A stretch of DNA of 12,310 nucleotides. Source: Bacillota bacterium (GTDB lineage Bacteria; Bacillota; Clostridia; Peptostreptococcales; Anaerovoracaceae). This document shows, piece after piece, positions 1 through 5,984 of the stretch; the stretch's first letter is position 1; the number at the start of each line of letters is the position of its first letter. The position numbers were made by a program, and so were the translations under genes. The notes beneath the pieces are model-generated. The model saw only the letters and a list, made by a program, of their open reading frames with translations, made no database searches and had not been told where the DNA came from. The DNA lies in assembly GCA_016284575.1 (NCBI GenBank), contig JAEEPD010000072.1, forward strand, positions 1 to 12,310, in the 5' to 3' direction.

Positions 1-89
1 AGCTTCAGGAGCAGACCGAGCAATGGAACGCATTTTCCGGCGCAGTTAACAAGATACTGACCCCCAGTGAGATCGGGCAGCTGATCTGA
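1..89 (+). CDS. C-terminal end of a probable PadR-family transcriptional regulator (5' end outside window)
   Basis: An open frame enters from the left edge (codons in phase with base 3) and ends at TGA 87-89, giving 28 visible residues that include WNAFSGAVNKIL. That resembles the end of the C-terminal helical domain of PadR regulators, which often finish with a W..F..AVN..L pattern. The next gene starts 11 bases later and encodes a permease-prefix (HAAS-like) membrane protein; PadR regulators commonly sit directly upstream of such genes in Bacillota, which supports the guess. PadR proteins are winged-helix repressors acting on their own operons. Only the tail is visible, so no DNA-binding domain can be checked. 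It could instead be another helical protein. Confidence 0.5.
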   Translation, partial: LQEQTEQWNAFSGAVNKILTPSEIGQLI

Positions 90-100
90 AAGGCAGCAAA

Positions 101-946
101 ATGTCAGATGCATATGCTTCCATAAATCAATGGCTGAGCAAGGTTATTAGCCATGTTCGCTATACACCGGACAGGGCTGCCGTCCGGGATGAGCTGCTTG
201 CGAATTACGAGGATCACATGGATTCGCTTATTTGTGCCGGTGTGCCGAAAGACCTGGCAGAAAAAAGAGCTCTTGAGGCGCTGGGGGATCCGGATGAAAC
301 AGGGGCTCTTCTTAACAGGATCCATTCACCCCTGCTTGGCTGGGCTTACAGAATCAGTCAGTGGATGCTGTGCGTGGTTCTGATCGTTCTTGTTTTTGTG
401 ATCAGCTGGCATTTGTTCAGTCCTGATATCTTTACCAATCCTTTTTACTACGGCTATCCAGTCCCAAGTTACTATGAAGAGCATTTTGCCTCCTCCTTTT
501 CTGCAGAATCGGAGGGGGAGCTTCGCCCGACAAAAAGAGGGACTGCCACAGACGGCATCAGGGCAGGCAAATATAGCTTCGAGCTTGAGCAGGCGAGCCT
601 CAAGGCCTTTGACAACAGCGATACCGGTGAGCTTACTGTAATCTTAAAAGCTACTGCAGCCCTTTACCAGGGGCCGCCCCATGTCCTTCTCAACAGTATC
701 TACGCGGAAGATGATTTGGGCAATCAATACCGTTTTGGATATGCAGGGCCGTATCAGGGCGAATTCATGAGCGGAGAGCTGTATATCAGCCTTGTAGGCC
801 GGGCGCTTGGGACCTACTACATTAAGATCAGTATTCCGAGCAGCGATAAAAACATGAACTGGCTCGACATCGTACACGAAAAAGAGCCAAATGCCTTCAG
901 ACTGCGTCTTTTCTTCGAGGAGGTAAAGGATGACGACAAAGAATAA
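101..946 (+). CDS. Permease-prefix (HAAS-like) domain membrane protein
   Basis: This 281-residue protein has three parts. Residues about 10-75 form a helical region with the hallmark ELLANYEDHMDSL and the ALGDPDETGALL stretch of the permease-prefix/HAAS (DUF1700-like) domain. Residues about 84-105 are one strongly hydrophobic membrane segment. Residues about 106-281 are a polar region, probably extracytoplasmic and beta-rich. In related proteins the prefix domain stays in the cytoplasm and is linked to a PadR regulator encoded next door, so it may transmit a signal or bind the regulator; that role is inferred. The start follows the upstream stop by 11 bases, with a weak AAAGG site. The stop overlaps the next gene by 17 bases, indicating one operon. 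The outer domain matches nothing I recognise. Confidence 0.72.
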   Translation: MSDAYASINQWLSKVISHVRYTPDRAAVRDELLANYEDHMDSLICAGVPKDLAEKRALEALGDPDETGALLNRIHSPLLGWAYRISQWMLCVVLIVLVFVISWHLFSPDIFTNPFYYGYPVPSYYEEHFASSFSAESEGELRPTKRGTATDGIRAGKYSFELEQASLKAFDNSDTGELTVILKATAALYQGPPHVLLNSIYAEDDLGNQYRFGYAGPYQGEFMSGELYISLVGRALGTYYIKISIPSSDKNMNWLDIVHEKEPNAFRLRLFFEEVKDDDKE

Positions 947-1604
947 AAACTCTTTTGCGCTCAGAAAACAGCGCCTGCTGAGAAACATGGCTCTGATCCT
1001 TTCGATCCTGCTTTTGCTTTGGATCAGTTTTGGCATGCCCGCACTGAATAAACGAGCTGCCTGGAACCAGCTGCTGGACGGATATCTGCTCCCCCACACA
1101 AACTACGACATGGAACTTAGCGCCACGCCTAAATCTTCAATTCTTTTGAAAGAGATCGATGGACAGATATATCAGGGAACTGTAAAAAGGGATTCCCTGT
1201 TCATATGGCGAAACAGCGGGATGCTGACCATAACACCAAACGCCGGGGATGCGTACATTATTCCGCTGCTCCCTGCAATGGATGATGGGAGTCAGTGCTG
1301 TTTCGCAGTGAAAGCCGATTGTGATATGGCTGAGCTGACGCTGGAAATGGAGGGCATGCAATATCCTCTGACTCTTTTCAATAAAAAGGCTGACTACTTT
1401 CTGTTTATGCCGGACGCAAGTCTGAAAGATCAGGAAAAAAGCTTGCGGTCACTCTACTATCAATTTATCTATTATTGGGATTATGCCCGCATGGATGACC
1501 CCCGAGGCTGCTACAAGGAAAACTATGCTTACCCCGGACGCCTGATTTTTAAGGGTTACGACGCTGAAGGAAGACTGGTTTCAGAAGCAGAAAGGGAATT
1601 ATAA
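930..1604 (+). CDS. Single-pass membrane protein of unknown function
   Basis: A 224-residue protein starts 17 bases inside the end of the previous gene, behind a strong GAGGAGGT site (917-924), so translation is probably coupled. The N-terminus is basic (residues 1-18), followed by a hydrophobic segment at about 19-37 that would act as a signal anchor or uncleaved signal peptide. The remaining roughly 185 residues are mixed polar and beta-strand-like, presumably outside the membrane. I do not recognise a family. The order regulator, prefix-domain protein, anchored protein suggests the two membrane proteins form a complex or respond to one envelope signal, but nothing in the sequence names the ligand. 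A hairpin terminator lies just after the stop. Confidence 0.68.
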   Translation: MTTKNKNSFALRKQRLLRNMALILSILLLLWISFGMPALNKRAAWNQLLDGYLLPHTNYDMELSATPKSSILLKEIDGQIYQGTVKRDSLFIWRNSGMLTITPNAGDAYIIPLLPAMDDGSQCCFAVKADCDMAELTLEMEGMQYPLTLFNKKADYFLFMPDASLKDQEKSLRSLYYQFIYYWDYARMDDPRGCYKENYAYPGRLIFKGYDAEGRLVSEAEREL

Positions 1605-1615
1605 TATGAGATTAC

Positions 1616-1650
1616 AAAAGCCGGCGATGGATCTCGCCGGCTTTTTCTTT
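1616..1650 (+). terminator. Rho-independent terminator, possibly bidirectional
   Basis: A perfect 12-bp stem, AAAAGCCGGCGA (1616-1627) with TCGCCGGCTTTT (1634-1645), encloses a 6-base loop and runs into TTTTTCTTTT. It ends the plus-strand operon stopping at 1604. Read on the minus strand, the same stem ends in a short T tract, so it could also stop transcription from the convergent peptidase gene that ends at 1666. Confidence 0.9.
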
Positions 1651-1665
1651 TATTTGCTGCTTCTG

Positions 1666-3639
1666 CTATTTCACGACCTTTGCGTAGTCCAGCAGCACCA
1701 GGATGCGGGCATATTCGTCCACGGCGTCTGGGGCGTAGCGGCCGAACTCATAGGCCAGCTGCTTTGCGGCCTCCGCGGTGGTCCGCTTGCCGTCGAAGTA
1801 ATAGCCTATGGCGGTGAGGGCAGGACCAAGCTTCGGAGCGTATTTCTCGGAGAAAAGATCTATGCGATTCTGGATCTCCTCCGGGTAGACAGCCCTGGGC
1901 TTACGGATCTGGAAGGGTGTCTTCACGGTCCTTTCGATCACCAGGCTGTACTTTTCCTTCTGGCTCTTTGTAACAGGGCTCTTTACCGGCCTTGATACCG
2001 GATCAAAGCCTGCCAAAAGTTTCACCAGGCTTCTTAGGCGAAGCTTTTCACCGTCGAGCCATTCAAAGAAGGCCCCTTTATCTGCCTCTTCGCAGAGGTC
2101 CCAGCCCTTGAAGCTCTCGATGGCACCGCATCTGAAATTCGTGTAGGCCTCTATCCTTCCGGGGTAGAAGCGTTCATCCATGCAGCCTTTAGCTCTTAGG
2201 GTATTCAGTTCCTTTATGTACTCCGCCGTGCGGGCCAGGCCCGTTTCGATGATGACCTTCGCATCCTCCTTTTCCAGGTTCGCCAGGCTGTATGCGTAGG
2301 CAGCCGCCAGTGCTGTGGATCTGGACAGGATGAAGGGATCCACCTTGTCCAGGGTGTCGGTGGAGGTGTGATAATACCTGTCCGGCCACTGGCCCAGCAT
2401 CAGGCAGGGAACTCCGTTGGCCGGATCCGACCAGATGATGTGGTCTGAGCCTCCGCTGAAGCAGGTCTGGTGACTGTTGAACATGGGGCACCAGGCTTCG
2501 GGTCCCATGCCGCTGACCTGGTGCTTTATCTCGTCCAGCACCACCGCCGCTGCGTCACCCACAAATGAAGGCATAGCCAGGGAAAGGTCCGTGATGGTTA
2601 TGGGTCCGTAGCCTGCAGTCTGGCGGGCTCCCACCATGTCCAGGTTGAAAGCAGCCTTTATCTTCTCCGCCTTCTTTGGATACTTGGCCAGATAGGCGTA
2701 GGTGCCGGAAAACTCCGGGATCAGAAGCATGCGTATGCCGCGCTTCAAGGGCGCCAGCTTTCCGCAGTCCACCAGGGTCTTTATGGTATTCATGGCCTCG
2801 ATCACTGCGCCCACGCCGCTGGCGTTGTCGTTGGCAGAGGCTCTTGGGTGACAGAGATGGGCGGTCAGAAGGATCTCCTCGTCCGTCTCTCCCGGAATAA
2901 AGGCCTCCACGTCCTCGATGAAGCCATCATAAAGGGACGAGTCCACCTTGCAGCAGACCTTGGGATACTCCTTCTTTGCCGCCAGCTCCCTGCAGAGAGC
3001 AGCAAACCTGTCTCCCTGCCTGGGGGTCAGAACAAAGCCGAAGGCCTTCTTCTGACCGGGCTTCCACCAAAAAGACGTGTAGCGGCGGGTGTCCGACTGG
3101 TCGTGGCGGTCCCTTACGAAGGGGGCCTGCAGCACGAAGTCGGTGATGAGTCCTGCCGCACCACGCTTCTCCACAGCCCACTCGTAGATGTCGTTTATGT
3201 CGCCCCGGTAGAATACTATCCTGCCCTCAAGCTCCAGCCCTTTGTAGGCCTTTTCATCTGCGCCCTTGTCCAGGAAGACCACGGGGACAGGTTCCTTTGA
3301 AAAATCGCAGGGGGCGCTTTTCTGCATGACGGAGATGGCGCAGGCGTCAAAATCCGCCAGCCGTTCCTCGTAAGGATAGACCAGATCGCACCAGGCTCCC
3401 TTGATGTCCCACTCGGCAAAGGCCGGGTACGGGCCCCAGAAGCCGCCTTCCTTAGCCTCAAAGGACAGGACCTTTCCGCCCAGACCCATGCGGTCCAGCT
3501 TTTCCTTAACGTGCTGCGCCGCCGCCCTGTAGCCTGTGGAGGCCTGTATGCGGTGGTAGGTGGATACCTCGGCGACAGTCTCAAAGGCCCTGTCACCGCT
3601 GATGTGCTCAAGTATCTTCCGGGTGTTTTCTCTTATCAT
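1666..3639 (-). CDS. DUF4910-type, M28-like zinc aminopeptidase
   Basis: A 657-residue soluble protein with no signal peptide. Residues about 1-110 are the start of the aminopeptidase-like fold, 115-235 look like an inserted protease-associated domain, 255-455 carry the M28 metal site, and about 560-657 look like a C-terminal winged-helix domain. Visible M28-type positions are H261 in AHLCHP, D271 in NDNASG, E309 in PEFSG, D334 in NLDMVG, D399 in GGSDH and H424 in YYHTSTDTL, so the active site appears complete. The canonical EE pair is a single E (PEF), as in the related PETIG-type families. It probably removes N-terminal residues from peptides in the cytoplasm; the substrate is unknown. The start at 3639 has AAAGGAGC at 3649-3656. 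It lies 73 bases downstream of the D-amino acid transaminase gene, with a terminator between them. Confidence 0.85.
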   Translation of the reverse strand: MIRENTRKILEHISGDRAFETVAEVSTYHRIQASTGYRAAAQHVKEKLDRMGLGGKVLSFEAKEGGFWGPYPAFAEWDIKGAWCDLVYPYEERLADFDACAISVMQKSAPCDFSKEPVPVVFLDKGADEKAYKGLELEGRIVFYRGDINDIYEWAVEKRGAAGLITDFVLQAPFVRDRHDQSDTRRYTSFWWKPGQKKAFGFVLTPRQGDRFAALCRELAAKKEYPKVCCKVDSSLYDGFIEDVEAFIPGETDEEILLTAHLCHPRASANDNASGVGAVIEAMNTIKTLVDCGKLAPLKRGIRMLLIPEFSGTYAYLAKYPKKAEKIKAAFNLDMVGARQTAGYGPITITDLSLAMPSFVGDAAAVVLDEIKHQVSGMGPEAWCPMFNSHQTCFSGGSDHIIWSDPANGVPCLMLGQWPDRYYHTSTDTLDKVDPFILSRSTALAAAYAYSLANLEKEDAKVIIETGLARTAEYIKELNTLRAKGCMDERFYPGRIEAYTNFRCGAIESFKGWDLCEEADKGAFFEWLDGEKLRLRSLVKLLAGFDPVSRPVKSPVTKSQKEKYSLVIERTVKTPFQIRKPRAVYPEEIQNRIDLFSEKYAPKLGPALTAIGYYFDGKRTTAEAAKQLAYEFGRYAPDAVDEYARILVLLDYAKVVK

Positions 3640-3648
3640 CGGGAGTCC

Positions 3649-3680
3649 GCTCCTTTCATAAAACCATCCTGCTTATGAAA
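3649..3680 (-). promoter_or_regulatory. Hairpin overlapping the peptidase ribosome binding site
   Basis: An 8-bp perfect inverted repeat, TTTCATAA (3654-3661) and TTATGAAA (3673-3680), is separated by 11 bases. On the minus-strand transcript it could fold into a hairpin that pairs the first bases of the Shine-Dalgarno sequence AAAGGAGC (3649-3656). Its upstream arm touches the end of the preceding terminator stem at 3680. It may reduce translation of the peptidase, or it may be chance in an AT-rich gap. I see no convincing separate promoter here. Confidence 0.4.
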
Positions 3681-3703
3681 AAGGACAGCCTAAGCCGTCC
3701 TTT
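3676..3703 (-). terminator. Rho-independent terminator after the transaminase gene
   Basis: Read on the minus strand, AAAGGAC (3703-3697) pairs with GTCCTTT (3686-3680) around a short partly paired loop, followed by TTTTT (3682-3678). It lies 10 bases past the transaminase stop, so the aminopeptidase downstream would be reached only by read-through or from a promoter in the short gap. Confidence 0.75.
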
Positions 3704-3712
3704 GATTTGTTG

Positions 3713-4552
3713 CTATTTTGTTGCTTCCTCGAATTCATCCAGCATGTATTTGCGGATCCTTTCGAAGGTCTCAAAGTCCTTGCCGCCGCAGGGCTGTCCG
3801 TCCAGCTTGTCCGCCCGGACCACCAGCTTGCTGGAGCTGGTCACCAGGATCTCGTCCGCCGCTCTGAGCTGATCCAGATAGTAGACCTCCTCCCTTACGG
3901 GGATGCCAAGGGCCTTGCAGGCCTTTATAAGGTGGGCTCTTGAGATTCCGGGGAGTATAAGCTCGTCCAGAGGCGCAGTCCATAGGGTGCCGTCCTGAAG
4001 TATGTGCACATTGCTGTGGGCGCACTCGGTGACCCTTCCGCCGGGTCTGTAGAGCACCGCCTCGCCGCAGCCTGCCTGCTTTGCCTTTTCTGAGGCCATT
4101 ACCGCAGGCAGCAGGTTCAGAGTCTTGACATCGCAGCGGTGGAAGCGGATATCGGGCTCTGTTATCAGCTGTATGGGAGTCCTGCCGTCGGACATCTTAA
4201 GGGGTGTGACGGTTATCCAGAGATTTGCGTCGCTGTCGGGATAGACATGCTGGCGTACTCCGGTACCGCGGGTCACCTGCCAGTAGAGGAAGAGTTCTCC
4301 CTGATCCATCTTCTGGACCATCTCGTACAGTATGCGGGCCATTTCCTCCTTGCTTACGGGCATGGTTATCTCAACCTCGCCTGCGTTCCTGTACATGCGG
4401 TTAAGGTGCTCATCCAGCGCGAAGATCTTGTAGTTGCGGACAGGACCCGCCTCGTATATGCCGTCCCCGAACCAGGAGGCCCTGTCGTTCATGGGAACTG
4501 ACATCTCCTCCAGAGGACCGAATTTTCCGTTATAATATCCGAGTTTTTCCAT
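3713..4552 (-). CDS. dat: D-amino acid transaminase (class IV PLP aminotransferase)
   Basis: The 279-residue protein has the usual length of the fold-type IV family that includes D-alanine transaminase, which exchanges amino groups between D-amino acids and 2-oxo acids and supplies D-glutamate and D-alanine for peptidoglycan. K143 in DVKTLNLLPA is the expected PLP lysine and E176 in VTECAHSN the glutamate near the PLP nitrogen. The FGDGIYE motif (28-34) is present. R100 and H102 in RGTGVRQHVYP match the D-enzyme carboxylate-trap arginine and histidine, favouring D-amino acid over branched-chain specificity. I chose ATG 4552 because AAAGGAGC (4559-4566) precedes it at proper spacing; an in-frame ATG at 4594 adds 14 unlikely residues and lies within 20 bases of the proposed promoter. 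A branched-chain or aminodeoxychorismate-lyase-like activity is the alternative. Confidence 0.85.
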   Translation of the reverse strand: MEKLGYYNGKFGPLEEMSVPMNDRASWFGDGIYEAGPVRNYKIFALDEHLNRMYRNAGEVEITMPVSKEEMARILYEMVQKMDQGELFLYWQVTRGTGVRQHVYPDSDANLWITVTPLKMSDGRTPIQLITEPDIRFHRCDVKTLNLLPAVMASEKAKQAGCGEAVLYRPGGRVTECAHSNVHILQDGTLWTAPLDELILPGISRAHLIKACKALGIPVREEVYYLDQLRAADEILVTSSSKLVVRADKLDGQPCGGKDFETFERIRKYMLDEFEEATK

Positions 4553-4573
4553 AGTATTGCTCCTTTGTAGGTA

Positions 4574-4601
4574 TTTATACAAGCATAATGCCAAAATCCA
4601 A
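4574..4601 (-). promoter_or_regulatory. Probable promoter of the D-amino acid transaminase gene
   Basis: On the minus strand, TTGGAT (4601-4596), a 16-base spacer and TATAAA (4579-4574) form a sigma-A-like promoter ending 21 bases before the ATG at 4552. An overlapping alternative is TTGAAA, 17 bases, TATGCT a few bases upstream. The choice between them is not settled by sequence. Confidence 0.5.
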
Positions 4602-4617
4602 AAATTTCAATGATAAA

Positions 4618-4655
4618 GCACAAACTTGTGCTATACTGTTCTTAGTTATTATATT
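4618..4655 (+). promoter_or_regulatory. Promoter with an inverted repeat at the -35 box (small protein-corA operon)
   Basis: A perfect inverted repeat, GCACAA (4618-4623), two bases, TTGTGC (4626-4631), has its right arm as the -35 hexamer. TATATT at 4650-4655 follows after 18 bases as the -10; TATTAT at 4647-4652 is an alternative. A regulator bound to the repeat would cover the -35 region, and would also lie just upstream of the divergent transaminase promoter. The repeat is seen; the operator role is inferred. Confidence 0.45.
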
Positions 4656-4681
4656 TTAACACGAATTTCAGGAGGTACGTT

Positions 4682-4951
4682 ATGGCACTTTTTGATAAAG
4701 TTAAGGAAGTTGGCCTGAAGGGTCTGGACAAGGCTCAGGATCTTGGCAATCAGGCAAAGATAAAGATCGCTCAGGAGAAGGCCGAATTTAAGGTTAAGGA
4801 TCTCTACACAGAGGTTGGCAAGGCTCTGGTGGAAAAGTTCCCTGAATTCTTTACCGAGAATTTCGCTGAACAGGCTGCAGCTCTTGGTGAGCTTCAGGCA
4901 GAGCTTGCAAAGCTGGCAGATGAGATGGCTGCAGCAAAGGAGAAGGTATAA
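4682..4951 (+). CDS. Small charged helical (coiled-coil) protein
   Basis: This 89-residue protein follows a strong AGGAGGT site (4670-4676). It is almost entirely amphipathic helix, rich in Ala, Lys and Glu, with no signal peptide and no membrane segment. The opening MALFDKVKEVGLKGLDKAQDLGNQAKIKIAQEK is split here by its own pattern: an FDKVK start, a turn at GLKGLDKAQDLG, then a long helix with a YTEVGKALVEKFP segment. This resembles the helical N-terminal part of small clostridial proteins that continue into a zinc ribbon, but no Cys ribbon is present here. It ends 9 bases before the CorA start, so the two are surely co-transcribed. The function is unknown; a membrane-surface or scaffolding role is only a guess. 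Confidence 0.75.
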   Translation: MALFDKVKEVGLKGLDKAQDLGNQAKIKIAQEKAEFKVKDLYTEVGKALVEKFPEFFTENFAEQAAALGELQAELAKLADEMAAAKEKV

Positions 4952-4960
4952 CAGCTCCGG

Positions 4961-5881
4961 ATGCAGTATTTTAAGATAAAAGAGACCCTTGAAGCCAGCA
5001 GCTACGGCGCCGTTTTAGAGGGGCCGGAGCAGTTTGTGGCGGTCCTGACCCCCGAGGAATGGCCATCGCTCAGGGACAGCTTCCGCATGGGCATCGACAT
5101 GGAGATGCCAGGCGCAGAAATTCACGAGACCCGGGCCATAGTCAATTATGACTCCCTGACCGGGGGCTTTTCTGTGCCCGACAGAAAGAACATCGACGGG
5201 CCTGACTTCGATTTTTCCTTCGCCCTGGACGAAAAGGGCATAGTCTTTATAGACGGCAGCGGCTTTGTGGAAAAGAAGATCGGCTTCATAGCAAAAAGCA
5301 AGAAGTGGAAGCTTCCCAGCCTGGAGCGCTTCATCTATGATTTTCTCGAAAGCATCATCGATGGGGACCTGGCTCTGCTGGACGAAAAGGAGCAGCGCCT
5401 CATAGAGATCGAAGATTCCATGGAGAGCGACGACGCAGCCGATTACCCCAGCATGCTCAACGATGTCCGTGGGGAGCTTCTTACCATGCGCTCCCACTAC
5501 GAGCAGCTCATAGACCTGGGCCAGGAGCTGGAGGAAAACGAAAACGGCTTCTTCGCAGAGGGGAATCTGCGCTATTTCCGCCTCTTTACGGAAAGAGTCA
5601 TGCGCCTTCAGGACAATCTCACGAATCTCAGGGACTACATTGCCCAGCTCAGGGACTTTTTCCAGGCCAAGGTGGACGTGAAGCAGAACCGCATCATGAC
5701 CATACTGACCATCATCACATCGATCTTCATGCCCCTGACCCTGATCGCTGGCTGGTACGGTATGAACTTCAAGTACATGCCCGAGCTTTACACGGTGTGG
5801 GGCTATCCGGTGGTGATACTCATAAGCATTGCCATCGTTGTGGTGTGCCTTGTGTACTTCAGAAAGAAGAAATGGCTCTAG
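4961..5881 (+). CDS. corA: CorA-family magnesium/divalent metal channel
   Basis: A 306-residue protein with CorA architecture: a cytoplasmic alpha/beta domain (about 1-125), long charged helices (about 125-245) that would form the funnel stalk, then two membrane segments near the C-terminus (about 245-264 and 281-300). The signature YGMNF has G267-M268-N269, placed just after the first membrane segment as the selectivity filter needs, and the external loop KYMPEL follows. The short basic tail RKKKWL is cytoplasmic. CorA proteins form pentamers that admit Mg2+ and sometimes Co2+ or Ni2+. The ribosome site is unusual: the nearest good match, AAAGGAGAAGG (4937-4947), lies inside the upstream gene about 14 bases from the ATG, so coupling with the small helical protein is likely. 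A hairpin terminator follows. Confidence 0.92.
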   Translation: MQYFKIKETLEASSYGAVLEGPEQFVAVLTPEEWPSLRDSFRMGIDMEMPGAEIHETRAIVNYDSLTGGFSVPDRKNIDGPDFDFSFALDEKGIVFIDGSGFVEKKIGFIAKSKKWKLPSLERFIYDFLESIIDGDLALLDEKEQRLIEIEDSMESDDAADYPSMLNDVRGELLTMRSHYEQLIDLGQELEENENGFFAEGNLRYFRLFTERVMRLQDNLTNLRDYIAQLRDFFQAKVDVKQNRIMTILTIITSIFMPLTLIAGWYGMNFKYMPELYTVWGYPVVILISIAIVVVCLVYFRKKKWL

Positions 5882-5919
5882 GGTGACGCACCGAGGCGCG
5901 GCGCTGACAAAAGAAACAG

Positions 5920-5957
5920 AGGACCGGAAACTGCCAGGCAGCTCCGGTCCTTTTGAT
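5920..5957 (+). terminator. Rho-independent terminator between convergent genes
   Basis: A perfect 9-bp stem, AGGACCGGA (5920-5928) with TCCGGTCCT (5943-5951), holds an inner CTGC/GCAG stem and runs into TTTTGATTT. It ends the corA transcript. In the other direction the sequence after the stem is T-rich (CTGTTTCTTTT on the minus strand), so it may also serve the M56-M23 gene that ends at 5985. Confidence 0.82.
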
Positions 5958-5984
5958 TTGGCTTATTTGATTTTTGACTGCAGC

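Noticed and set aside
1606..1995. A 129-residue open frame on the plus strand with a hydrophobic start
   Set aside because: It starts inside the terminator hairpin, lacks a ribosome site and runs antisense to the conserved C-terminus of the aminopeptidase.
4553..4594. A 14-residue N-terminal extension of the D-amino acid transaminase
   Set aside because: The family N-terminus (YYNGKF) and the AAAGGAGC site support ATG 4552; the extension would start only about 20 bases after its promoter's -35 and inside the promoter region.
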